Shown: piece after piece, positions 51,876-59,815 of the stretch | Layout of the letters: the number at the start of each line of letters is the position of its first letter | Numbering within the stretch: position 1 is the first letter of the stretch | Assembly: GCF_009832745.1 (NCBI RefSeq) | Contig: NZ_VRMJ01000004.1 | Coordinates: 43,621 to 107,620 of the forward strand | Direction of reading: 5' to 3' | DNA: 64,000 nucleotides | Source: Polaribacter septentrionalilitoris | GTDB taxonomy: Bacteria; Bacteroidota; Bacteroidia; Flavobacteriales; Flavobacteriaceae | Program-made: the position numbers and the translations under genes | Notes under the pieces: generated by a model | Told to the model about the DNA's origin: nothing | What the model saw: only the letters and a program-made list of their open reading frames with translations | The model's database searches: none

Positions 51876-53675
51876 ATGCCTACAACCTTAGAACTACAAA
51901 TAAAAACGTTGCCAAATGAACCTGGTGTATATCAATATTTTGATAAAGAAGATGTAATTATTTATGTTGGTAAAGCTAAAAACTTAAAAAAAAGAGTTGC
52001 TTCTTATTTTAATAAAAACCATGAAAATGGTAAAACTAGAGTTTTAGTAAAAAAGATTGTTCGTATAAAGCATATTGTGGTGAATACAGAAACAGATGCT
52101 TTATTATTAGAGAATAATCTTATTAAAAAATACAAACCACGTTACAATGTTTTATTAAAAGACGATAAAAGTTATCCTTGGATTTGTATTAAAAAAGAAC
52201 GTTTTCCAAGAATTTTTATGACTCGTAGAGTGATTAAAGATGGTTCTGAATATTATGGACCTTATACTTCTGTTAGAACTGTAAGAGTATTGTTAGATTT
52301 AATAAAAGAACTCTACACCTTACGAACTTGTAATTACGATTTAAGTCAGAAAAATATTAATGAAGGCAAGTATAAAGTTTGTTTAGAATATCATTTAAAA
52401 AATTGTAAAGGTGCTTGTGAAGCTTTAGAAACAGAGACGAGTTATAACAGTTCTATTTCAGAAATTAGAAGCATTATAAAAGGAAATTTTAAAGAAAGTT
52501 TAGAGCGTTTTCAAAAGAAGATGATGCGTTTTGCTGAACAAATGGAGTTTGAAGAAGCGCAAAAAATTAAAGAAAAGTTAGATTTATTGACCAATTATCA
52601 ATCTAAAAGTACTATTGTAAATCCGTCTATAAACAATGTAGATGTATTTTCTATTATTTCTGATGATACACATGGTTATGCAAATTTTTTAAAGATTTCT
52701 AACGGATCAATCATTCAATCTCATACTACAGAAATTAAAAAGAAATTAGATGAAACTGATAAAGAGTTATTGGAGTTGTTTATTGTAGAAATTAGACAAA
52801 GATTCGATTCTCAATCGCCAGAAATTTATGTGCCTTTTAAAGTAGATTTGGGCGAAAATTTAAAAGTTACCATCCCTAAATTGGGAGACAAAAAAAGAAT
52901 TGTTGAACTCTCTGAAAGAAATGCGAAATATTATAGACAAGAGCAGTTTAAGCAAATTAAAATTGTAGATCCAGATAGACATACTAAAAGAATTATGGCG
53001 CAAATGAAAAAGGATTTGCGTTTAAAAGAAGAACCAAGACACATAGAGTGTTTTGATAACTCTAACATTCAAGGTACAAATCCTGTTGCAGCTTGTGTGG
53101 TTTTTAAAGATGGAAAACCAAGTAAGAAAGAATACAGACATTATAATATAAAAACTGTTGATGGTCCAGATGATTTTGCATCTATGGAAGAAGTGGTCTA
53201 CAGAAGATACAAACGTTTATTAACAGAAGGTGAGTCTTTGCCACAATTAATTATTATTGATGGAGGAAAAGGACAATTATCATCCGCATTAAAAAGTTTA
53301 GATATTTTAGGTTTACGAGGAAAAATTGCAATTATAGGTATCGCAAAACGATTAGAGGAGATTTATTATCCAGATGATCCTATTCCTTTGTATTTAGATA
53401 AAAAGTCGGAAACCTTAAAGATTACTCAGTATTTAAGAAACGAAGCACACAGATTTGGTATTACATTTCATAGGAATAAACGTAGTAAAAGTGCCATTCA
53501 ATCTGAATTAGAACAAATTCCTACAATAGGAAAGCAAACCATTACAACATTATTGCGTAAATTTAAATCGGCAAAAAGAGTTAAAGAAGCCTCTTTTGAA
53601 GATTTAAAAGAAGTTATCGGAAATTCTAGAGCTACAAAAGTGTATCAGTATTACCACTCTCAACAAGAAAAATGA
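51876..53675 (+). CDS. uvrC: Excinuclease ABC subunit C
   Basis: A 599-residue nucleotide-excision repair nuclease making the 3' and 5' incisions. GIY-YIG domain (about 10-95; GVYQYFDKEDVIIYVGKAKN), UVR motif (about 205-240; FEEAQKIKEKLDLL), an RNase H-like domain with HIECFDNSNIQGTNPVA and LIIIDGGKGQLSSAL, HRFGITFHRNKRSK, and C-terminal HhH repeats. The frame opens at a GTG at 51861, but MPTTLELQIKTLPNEPG from the ATG at 51876 matches the usual N terminus. The stop overlaps the next start by 4 nt (ATGA). Confidence 0.96.
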   Translation: MPTTLELQIKTLPNEPGVYQYFDKEDVIIYVGKAKNLKKRVASYFNKNHENGKTRVLVKKIVRIKHIVVNTETDALLLENNLIKKYKPRYNVLLKDDKSYPWICIKKERFPRIFMTRRVIKDGSEYYGPYTSVRTVRVLLDLIKELYTLRTCNYDLSQKNINEGKYKVCLEYHLKNCKGACEALETETSYNSSISEIRSIIKGNFKESLERFQKKMMRFAEQMEFEEAQKIKEKLDLLTNYQSKSTIVNPSINNVDVFSIISDDTHGYANFLKISNGSIIQSHTTEIKKKLDETDKELLELFIVEIRQRFDSQSPEIYVPFKVDLGENLKVTIPKLGDKKRIVELSERNAKYYRQEQFKQIKIVDPDRHTKRIMAQMKKDLRLKEEPRHIECFDNSNIQGTNPVAACVVFKDGKPSKKEYRHYNIKTVDGPDDFASMEEVVYRRYKRLLTEGESLPQLIIIDGGKGQLSSALKSLDILGLRGKIAIIGIAKRLEEIYYPDDPIPLYLDKKSETLKITQYLRNEAHRFGITFHRNKRSKSAIQSELEQIPTIGKQTITTLLRKFKSAKRVKEASFEDLKEVIGNSRATKVYQYYHSQQEK

Positions 53676-55873
53676 AAAAGTTTCTAGCAATCCTATTTGT
53701 ATTATTTTCAATTGTTTTTTACAGTCAAGAAAAGCAACCAAAAGTTGGTTTGGTGTTAAGTGGTGGTGGTGCTAAAGGGTTTGCTCATATTGGTGTCTTA
53801 AAAGAAATAGATAAGGCTGGTTTACAAATAGATTATATTGCAGGTACAAGTATGGGCGCTATTGTTGGTGGTTTGTATACTATTGGTTATTCTGGAGAAC
53901 AAATAGAACATATTATTGTAAACACAGATTTTGTGTCTCTTTTAAGAGATGTACTTCCAAGAAGTTCAAACCCTTTTTTTGAAAAAGAAAATGGCGAAAA
54001 AACAGTAATTACGCTACCTGTAAAAGACGGAAAAATCAATTTACCAAGGGGAGTTTCTAGAGGGCAAAATGTGCTTAATTTACTTACAGAATTATTTGCA
54101 TCCGTAGAAAAAACAAAAGATTTTTCAAAATTACCCATCCCATTTTTTTGTATCGCAACAGATGTTGAAACTGGAGGAGCAGTGGTTTTAGAAAAAGGCA
54201 ATTTACCTTTAGCCTTAAGGGCTAGTGGTTCTTTTCCAACTTTATTAACACCTGTAGAAATTAACGGACGATTATTGGTTGATGGAGGAATAGCGAATAA
54301 TTTTCCAGTTTCGTTACTAAAATCTAAAGGAGCAGATATAGTTATAGGTGTTGATGTAGAAGGTAGGTTATTTGAAAAAGAGAAACTAAATTCTGTGGTA
54401 GCTATTATGAATCAGATTGTTAGTTATCAAATGTATCAGAAAACAGATAAAGAAAAAAAACATTTAGATATTTATATTCATCCAGATATTTTTGAGCATA
54501 CTGTTGTTGATTTTGATAAAAAGGATGTAATTCTTAAAAAAGGATTGGAGGAAGGTAAAAAGTATCGAAAAGTATTTGAAGAGTTAGCCTCAAAACAACA
54601 AAACAAACGAAGTATAAAAAAACAAACCTTAGTAAAAAAGAAGTATTTAATTTCAGATTTTGATATTACAGGTTCTAAATTTTATACACGAGCTTTTATT
54701 TTAGGAAAATTAAAGATTCGTTATGGAGATAGTATCAGTAGAAGTGAAATTTCTAGACGTATCGATTTGCTTTCATCAACTAGAAACTATGAAAGAATAA
54801 CCTATAGTTTAGATAAAAAAGAAGACAATAGCTATCTATTAAACCTTAATTTAATAGAAACTAAAGATTTTGCAAATTTAAAGTTAGGAGCCCATTACGA
54901 TTTATTATACAGATCTGGAGTATTGGTAAATTACCATCAAAAACATTTAATAACCAATAATGACCTTTTCTCTTTAGACCTAATTTTTGGAGATAATTTA
55001 AGGTATAGTTTAAATTACTTTGTAGATAACGGTTTTTACATCAGTTATGGTATTACATCCAGGTACAATCATTTTAGAGCTAATTCAAAATTTAATCCTA
55101 TTGTATCTAACTACTCAAATGTAAATAGTATCAATTTAAAATATACAGATATTACCAATCAACTCTTTGTGCAGACTACATTTGGTAGAAAATTTGCTAT
55201 AGGTTTAGGCCTAGAACACAAACATGTAAAAGCTACAACAGAAACAATTATACCAAATAATAATGAGGAGTTTACTTTTGATAATAGTAACTACCTAAAT
55301 GCTTATGGTTATATAAAGTTAGATACTTACGATAAAAAATATTTTGTAACTAATGGTTATTTTGCCGATTTAAGCTTTAGATGGTACTTAACATCATCAG
55401 ATTACAACAATACCTTTACACGTTTTTCACAAACAAAAGGAACTTTAGGTTTTGCAAAAACTTTTGGCAAACGATTTACGTTTCAATTAACCAATGAAGC
55501 AGGTTTTACCTTAGATGCACCACAATCTGACGTGTTCGATTTTTACTTAGGTGGGTACAATCAAAATTACATCAATACTTTTGTGTCTTTTTATGGATAC
55601 GATTTTGCAGAACTTTCGAACAACTCTTTTGTAAAATCAGAATTTAATTTTAGATATCGAATAGGAGAAAAACATTATGCATCTTTTATTGCTAATTATG
55701 CCAGATTAGACGATAATGTTTTTAAGGATATAGATCTATTCAAAAATATCAGATCAGGTTATGCAGTAGGATATAGTTACGATACATTTATAGGGCCTTT
55801 AGAAATTAAATACAGTTGGACACCGGATAGAAAACAACAATATTGGTTGTTTAATTTAGGTTTTTGGTTTTAA
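53672..55873 (+). CDS. Patatin-like phospholipase fused to an outer-membrane beta-barrel (PlpD/type Vd-like)
   Basis: A 733-residue protein with a signal peptide (about 1-19). The patatin domain (about 24-220) has the oxyanion loop SGGGAKG (30-36), nucleophile Ser60 in GTSMGA and Asp204 of the catalytic dyad in DGGIANNFP. A POTRA-like segment (about 330-400) precedes a C-terminal Omp85/BamA-like barrel (about 405-733; final strand KQQYWLFNLGFWF). This is the PlpD layout: a lipase carried by its own barrel. Release or retention of the lipase cannot be read from sequence. It is translationally coupled to uvrC through a 4-nt overlap. Confidence 0.92.
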   Translation: MKKFLAILFVLFSIVFYSQEKQPKVGLVLSGGGAKGFAHIGVLKEIDKAGLQIDYIAGTSMGAIVGGLYTIGYSGEQIEHIIVNTDFVSLLRDVLPRSSNPFFEKENGEKTVITLPVKDGKINLPRGVSRGQNVLNLLTELFASVEKTKDFSKLPIPFFCIATDVETGGAVVLEKGNLPLALRASGSFPTLLTPVEINGRLLVDGGIANNFPVSLLKSKGADIVIGVDVEGRLFEKEKLNSVVAIMNQIVSYQMYQKTDKEKKHLDIYIHPDIFEHTVVDFDKKDVILKKGLEEGKKYRKVFEELASKQQNKRSIKKQTLVKKKYLISDFDITGSKFYTRAFILGKLKIRYGDSISRSEISRRIDLLSSTRNYERITYSLDKKEDNSYLLNLNLIETKDFANLKLGAHYDLLYRSGVLVNYHQKHLITNNDLFSLDLIFGDNLRYSLNYFVDNGFYISYGITSRYNHFRANSKFNPIVSNYSNVNSINLKYTDITNQLFVQTTFGRKFAIGLGLEHKHVKATTETIIPNNNEEFTFDNSNYLNAYGYIKLDTYDKKYFVTNGYFADLSFRWYLTSSDYNNTFTRFSQTKGTLGFAKTFGKRFTFQLTNEAGFTLDAPQSDVFDFYLGGYNQNYINTFVSFYGYDFAELSNNSFVKSEFNFRYRIGEKHYASFIANYARLDDNVFKDIDLFKNIRSGYAVGYSYDTFIGPLEIKYSWTPDRKQQYWLFNLGFWF

Positions 55874-55875
55874 TA

Positions 55876-55907
55876 AAAAAGCCAGTAAAATAATTTACTG
55901 GCTTTTT
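55876..55907. terminator. Bidirectional terminator between the patatin-barrel and PiT genes
   Basis: AAAAAGCCAGTAAA pairs with TTTACTGGCTTTTT around a short AT loop, between convergent genes. The stem shares the GCCAGTAAA core with the terminator at 9951. Confidence 0.88.
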
Positions 55908-55926
55908 AAATATATGTGCTAAAGTT

Positions 55927-58173
55927 TTATTGTTTTGTGGTTAAATAAAACTCTTCGTAAGTCTGTAATAAGTTCATTAAAGCACTCACTAAATCTTTAG
56001 TTTCTAATAATACACTAAAATACAAGGTTGTGTTTTTAGGACTTGTTTCATCAGTTCTAATTCTTGCCACTTGATTTTCTACAGAGTTAGAAACTTTTAC
56101 AAACAATTCTTGTTTCTCTATTAAAATATCGCTTAAATTATCGAAAGTTCTGTTTTCAAAAATTTCTGACACTTTGTTTAAAAGATCAGATAAATCCTCG
56201 TCTATATGTTTTAAATCTTTTAATTGTCCTTTCTTTAAGTTTTTATGATTGTTATTTACATGCTTGTAACTGGCTCTAGAAATGTAACTAATAGATTGTG
56301 CTACATCTTGTAAATAACCTAAAACTATAATGTAAAATCTACTTGCTTCTACAGAAGTTTCATCTAAAGATTTTATAAAATAGAATACACCATCTTTTAA
56401 ACCGTCAATTTCATCATTTAATTTTCCAACGTGCTTATCTGTTTTACGCAGTTTATTTAAATCGTGATTTGAAAGGTCATTAACTACATTTGTGTATAAT
56501 TTATTAATGCGTGTTGCAACTTCTGCAATATGGTCAGCACTCTCTTCTATAACTCCGTTTATAGTAATTAATTCAGCTCTTTCTATGTATTCTTGTTTTT
56601 TAACTTCTTTGCTTTTATTTCTGTGTACTAAAGTATTTCTACCAATTAATATCGCAACAACAGCTAATAAAATCGGAATCATTACCATATCCCAACTAAT
56701 TAAGTATGCAACAATAGCTGCAGCTAAAAAGGCAGTTATAGCAGTTAAAAACCATCCGCCAATTACATTAATTACACCTGCAACTCTATATACAGCACTT
56801 TCACGACCCCAAGCTCTATCTGCCAAAGAAGTACCCATAGCCACCATAAAAGTTACATACGTTGTAGAAAGTGGTAGTTTCATAGAAGTTGCAATAGATA
56901 TTAAAATACCAGCAACAATTAAGTTTACAGCAGCTCTAACTAAATCGAAAGCAGGTAACTCGTAAGTTTTAGATTTTGGTAAATCTATAACTGGTTTTTG
57001 AAATTTAGAATCTATAAATACTAATGTCTTTTTTGGTACAATATAACTAATGCCCTTATTTATAGACATAGAAGCTCTAACAACAATTCTAGATAATGGG
57101 TTTGGTTTAAATTTTTCATGACCTTCTCCTTGTCTAGATAAATCAATTCCTGTTTTTATTACGTTTTGCGCTTTACTAGATGTCCATAAAGTAACTACCA
57201 TAATAGCACCAGCAATTAATAATAACCAAACATTAGAAGGTACTTTCTTTGCTAAAATACCCATAGAAAATGAGTCAGCAGCAACACCAGAAATTTCCCA
57301 GGCTTGGTAAGAGTTCCATGCAGCAATTGGTACACCCACAAAGTTTACTAAGTCGTTACCTGAAAAAGCCATTGCTAAAGAAAACGTACCAACTCCAATA
57401 ATTAACTTTAAAATATTAACTTTAAAAGCCTGAATTAAAAGTTGAGAAATCATAGACCATGCTACAAAACTTGCAGCTATAATTGTAACCGTATTTCCTT
57501 CAATTAAAAATTTTATATTACTATAAAAAGGAGTTCCTTTTAAACCTTTAATAATGATAAAATAGGTAATTGCAGTAATTGCAAAACCACCAAAAAGTGC
57601 ATTTATATAAGTGGCTCTTTTTTCAAAATTAAAAGAATAAATTAACCTAGATATAAATTGAACAATGGCGCCAACAGAAAAAGCAACTACTACAGAGAGT
57701 AAAATTCCGTTAATAATTTGTATGGCTTTTTTATGGTTGATATAATTCCAAATGTCACCCAATGAATGTGCATCGTTTGCAGATATTTTTAATAATGAAA
57801 TACAAACTGCAGCACCTAACAATTCAAAAACAATAGAAACTGTGGTAGAGGTAGGCATTCCTAAAGAGTTAAAAATATCTAATAATAAGATATCTGTAAT
57901 CATAACCGCCATAAATATGAACATGATGTCTTGAAACATGAACATACTTGGGTTAAAAATTCCTTTTCTTGCAACTTCCATCATACCACTGGAAGTAACT
58001 GCGCCAAAGAAGACTCCTAAACTAGCAATAATCATAATTTTCTTTACAGAAATTGCTTTAGAGCCAATGGCTGAATTTAAAAAGTTAACAGCATCATTAC
58101 TAACGCCAACAACTAGGTCTACTATGGCTAAAACAGCCAAAGCAACAAGCATTAAAATATATGGATCTCCCAT
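55927..58173 (-). CDS. PiT family inorganic phosphate transporter with C-terminal PhoU-like domain
   Basis: A 748-residue protein. The N-terminal part (about 1-530) is a PiT-type permease with signature repeats DLVVGVSNDAVNFLNSAIGS and FSGNDLVNFVGVPIAAW, plus TDILLLDIFNSLGMPTSTTV and MKLPLSTTYVTFMVAMGTSL. The C-terminal about 210 residues form a helical PhoU/DUF47-like domain (ESADHIAEVATRINKLYTNV, LDETSVEASRFYIIVLGYLQ). PiT carriers import phosphate with a cation. It shares a strand with the OprO/P porin 79 nt upstream; the two probably form one phosphate-responsive operon. Confidence 0.92.
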   Translation of the reverse strand: MGDPYILMLVALAVLAIVDLVVGVSNDAVNFLNSAIGSKAISVKKIMIIASLGVFFGAVTSSGMMEVARKGIFNPSMFMFQDIMFIFMAVMITDILLLDIFNSLGMPTSTTVSIVFELLGAAVCISLLKISANDAHSLGDIWNYINHKKAIQIINGILLSVVVAFSVGAIVQFISRLIYSFNFEKRATYINALFGGFAITAITYFIIIKGLKGTPFYSNIKFLIEGNTVTIIAASFVAWSMISQLLIQAFKVNILKLIIGVGTFSLAMAFSGNDLVNFVGVPIAAWNSYQAWEISGVAADSFSMGILAKKVPSNVWLLLIAGAIMVVTLWTSSKAQNVIKTGIDLSRQGEGHEKFKPNPLSRIVVRASMSINKGISYIVPKKTLVFIDSKFQKPVIDLPKSKTYELPAFDLVRAAVNLIVAGILISIATSMKLPLSTTYVTFMVAMGTSLADRAWGRESAVYRVAGVINVIGGWFLTAITAFLAAAIVAYLISWDMVMIPILLAVVAILIGRNTLVHRNKSKEVKKQEYIERAELITINGVIEESADHIAEVATRINKLYTNVVNDLSNHDLNKLRKTDKHVGKLNDEIDGLKDGVFYFIKSLDETSVEASRFYIIVLGYLQDVAQSISYISRASYKHVNNNHKNLKKGQLKDLKHIDEDLSDLLNKVSEIFENRTFDNLSDILIEKQELFVKVSNSVENQVARIRTDETSPKNTTLYFSVLLETKDLVSALMNLLQTYEEFYLTTKQ

Positions 58174-58252
58174 TTTCTTTATTATTTAGATTTGCAAATT
58201 TACAAACACGATAAATTGTGAATGTTACCTTTATGTTATATAATTTAATATT

Positions 58253-59479
58253 TTAAAAATGAATATCTACTTGAAATCTATACATTAGTTGATTGGTTTT
58301 AAAACCAATATCTGTATAGCTTACATCTGTTTGTACTTTTAATTTATGACCAACAATATACTTAGATAATCCTAAAGTATACATATTTTCTGCACCTTTA
58401 CCAGTAATGTTTTGATCGAAAGTAATATTTGTATAACGAACTGAAAGCTCAACTGTTTTAGAAAGTAAATAACCTGTTTGTAAATTTAAACCATTCCCTA
58501 CTTGAACAATGTCTCCTGTTAAAGTTCCATCAGAATTTTTAGCAAATGCATCTTCGGCTGTTCTTTTAGCATATTCTCCCATAAAAGAAAAACCTTTGTG
58601 TTTATACATAGCATCTATGTAAAATGTGGTAATATCTGTTTGATAAAATGCTGCACCAGAACCTTCTGATGTGCCATCTATATACATATAAGAACCTTGA
58701 TTACTTCGTGTTTTAGAAGCATCATTATTTAAATCGTAGTTAAAAGCCAAAGATAGTTTTGGTGTTGGTTCAAATTTTAAATCACTTCCTTTATAATCTC
58801 CCTTTCCAGTAAAATCTCCAAAAGGAAATAATTCTACTCTTGCTGTGTATTGATATCCACCTTGGTTTCCTCTTGTAATATTTCTACCTTCACCTTGTGA
58901 AATTGCATAAATATGTTTTATTAAAAATTTATCAGACAATTTAAATTTGTGCCTTAACTGTACACCTATATCTCTATCAATAGTAAATCTACTATTTAGT
59001 AAAGAACGATCTACCATTTGTAAATCTCCAGAAGAAATTACACGTTCTCTGTTACCTGGTAATTTTGTTTGACCTAACCAAACAACCCAGTTTCCAGAAA
59101 AATTCCATTTTAAAACGGCATCTAAAATTTGTCTTGGTGCATCATGTGTATAGTAAGAAGCGCCAGATTTATCTCTATTAGATAAACCCAACTCTAGTTT
59201 ATATTTTAATTTGGGTGAAAAAGCCCAACCATCAAACTTTAAACGAGATCTTCTAATTAACATAGAAGAATAAGGATTTGATAATCCGTTTTCTGCATCC
59301 CAACCAGCAATTGCTAATGTTTGAAATCTTGCACCTATTTTCATAGTCCAAGTACTATCTTTTCCAACTAGGTTAAACAAACCTTTTCCAAACTTAGGTG
59401 CATTTGATTTTTGAGCATAGGTATTTAAACATACCATTACCATTATACTTATAGATATAAGTATCGATTTTAAATTCAT
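58253..59479 (-). CDS. OprO/OprP-family porin (phosphate-selective porin type)
   Basis: A 408-residue outer-membrane protein with a signal peptide (MNLKSILISISIMVMVCLNTYA), KIGARFQTLAIAGWDAENGL, MLIRRSRLKFDGWAFSPKLK, WLGQTKLPGNRERVISSGDL and a final aromatic strand (QLMYRFQVDIHF). These are characteristic of the phosphate-selective porin O/P family. Many Bacteroidota members have untested specificity; the adjacent PiT transporter and the TTAACA doublet upstream favour phosphate or polyphosphate. The start is an ATG at 59479, about 20 nt after the -7-like box. Confidence 0.88.
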   Translation of the reverse strand: MNLKSILISISIMVMVCLNTYAQKSNAPKFGKGLFNLVGKDSTWTMKIGARFQTLAIAGWDAENGLSNPYSSMLIRRSRLKFDGWAFSPKLKYKLELGLSNRDKSGASYYTHDAPRQILDAVLKWNFSGNWVVWLGQTKLPGNRERVISSGDLQMVDRSLLNSRFTIDRDIGVQLRHKFKLSDKFLIKHIYAISQGEGRNITRGNQGGYQYTARVELFPFGDFTGKGDYKGSDLKFEPTPKLSLAFNYDLNNDASKTRSNQGSYMYIDGTSEGSGAAFYQTDITTFYIDAMYKHKGFSFMGEYAKRTAEDAFAKNSDGTLTGDIVQVGNGLNLQTGYLLSKTVELSVRYTNITFDQNITGKGAENMYTLGLSKYIVGHKLKVQTDVSYTDIGFKTNQLMYRFQVDIHF

Positions 59480-59501
59480 AATTTATTAATTTTTGACGTT
59501 G

Positions 59502-59535
59502 CAAATAACTAATAAACATGTTAAGGTAATGTTAA
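59502..59535 (-). promoter_or_regulatory. Porin/PiT promoter with Pho-box-like doublet
   Basis: On the minus strand TTAACATTACCTTAACATG (59535-59517) is a perfect TTAACA-N5-TTAACA repeat with an 11-bp period. Exactly 9 nt after the second hexamer comes GTTATTTG (59509-59502), a -7-like box. Transcription would start near 59496, just before the ATG at 59479. The repeat has the form of B. subtilis PhoP boxes (TTHAYA repeated); use by a flavobacterial PhoB-like regulator is inferred. Confidence 0.6.
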
Positions 59536-59550
59536 CGTAATATTATTAAA

Positions 59551-59580
59551 ACAAAAAAAGCTGCCTTATTTAAGGCAGCC
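59551..59580 (-). terminator. Orphan minus-strand intrinsic terminator
   Basis: On the minus strand GCTGCCTTA-AA-TAAGGCAGC (stem coordinates 59579-59560) is followed by TTTTTTTG. The plus-strand side has no T-run, so direction is clear. It lies about 70 nt upstream of the porin start. Confidence 0.8.
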
Positions 59581-59640
59581 TGTCATTTAAATAGTCGTCA
59601 AAAACTAATAAATTAAAATGACTAAAAATCTTTAAAGATT
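59551..59640 (-). ncRNA. Candidate small RNA or attenuated leader upstream of the porin gene
   Basis: A minus-strand transcript of about 90 nt is bounded by a perfect -7 box (TATATTTG, 59652-59645) and an intrinsic terminator (59580-59551). It begins with a 14-nt palindrome, AATCTTTAAAGATT, and ends with GCTGCCTTA/TAAGGCAGC followed by TTTTTTT. No coding gene on this strand lies upstream for the terminator to serve. It may instead be an attenuated leader of the porin mRNA, or a small-RNA gene in its own right. Confidence 0.45.
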
Positions 59641-59644
59641 ATGG

Positions 59645-59652
59645 CAAATATA
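59645..59652 (-). promoter_or_regulatory. -7 element of the candidate small RNA
   Basis: TATATTTG on the minus strand, identical to the -7 boxes of HU, rimP and the TerB/DnaJ gene in this window. No TTG at the usual -33 distance was found. Confidence 0.45.
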
Positions 59653-59685
59653 GATACATGACTTTGTGTTATTGTTGTCTTAAAA

Positions 59686-59732
59686 TTAATAAAAAGTTAA
59701 TAAAATAGTACTGCTTAACATTTTGTTAATAA
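59686..59732 (+). promoter_or_regulatory. Two extra 11-bp-period hexamer doublets
   Basis: TTAATAAAAAGTTAATAA (59686-59703) and TTAACATTTTGTTAATAA (59715-59732) each repeat a TTAAYA hexamer at 11 bp, the same form as at the two promoters. They lie upstream of the TonB receptor promoter; the second doublet's last hexamer is 33 bp (three periods) before the promoter doublet. They may be additional activator sites; AT-rich chance similarity is possible. Confidence 0.4.
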
Positions 59733-59758
59733 TTGCCTAATGCAAAGATAATTTACAA

Positions 59759-59792
59759 CTAACATAGAGTTTACAAAACAACTAGACTTTTG
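59759..59792 (+). promoter_or_regulatory. TonB-receptor promoter with Pho-box-like doublet
   Basis: CTAACATAGAGTTTACAAA (59759-59777) contains CTAACA-N5-TTTACA with an 11-bp period. Exactly 9 nt after the second hexamer comes GACTTTTG (59785-59792). Geometry is the same as at the divergent porin promoter. The start would be near 59798, 18 nt before the ATG. Confidence 0.5.
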
Positions 59793-59815
59793 CGGCAGTA
59801 AATTATACATTTAAA

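Larger units (their letters stand above)
59480..59815. other. 336-bp divergent control region between the porin and TonB receptor genes
   Basis: The only stretch over 300 bp without a gene. From left to right it holds the minus-strand porin promoter with a hexamer doublet, a minus-strand intrinsic terminator, a perfect AATCTTTAAAGATT palindrome (59628-59641), a minus-strand -7 box, two plus-strand hexamer doublets and the plus-strand receptor promoter with its own doublet. No tRNA or long open frame is seen. One very short minus-strand frame (MTGCLK) runs into the terminator. Confidence 0.7.

Noticed and set aside
56492..56965. A 157-codon plus-strand frame opposite the PiT transporter gene
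   Set aside because: It is a mirror frame of the conserved membrane-protein coding sequence, with no start context or family resemblance. Similar antisense frames at 16630-16974 and 47632-47934 were dropped for the same reason.
59560..59579. Plus-strand terminator or operator reading of the GCTGCCTTA inverted repeat
   Set aside because: The T-run is only on the minus-strand side, so it works as a minus-strand terminator; nothing on the plus strand ends there.
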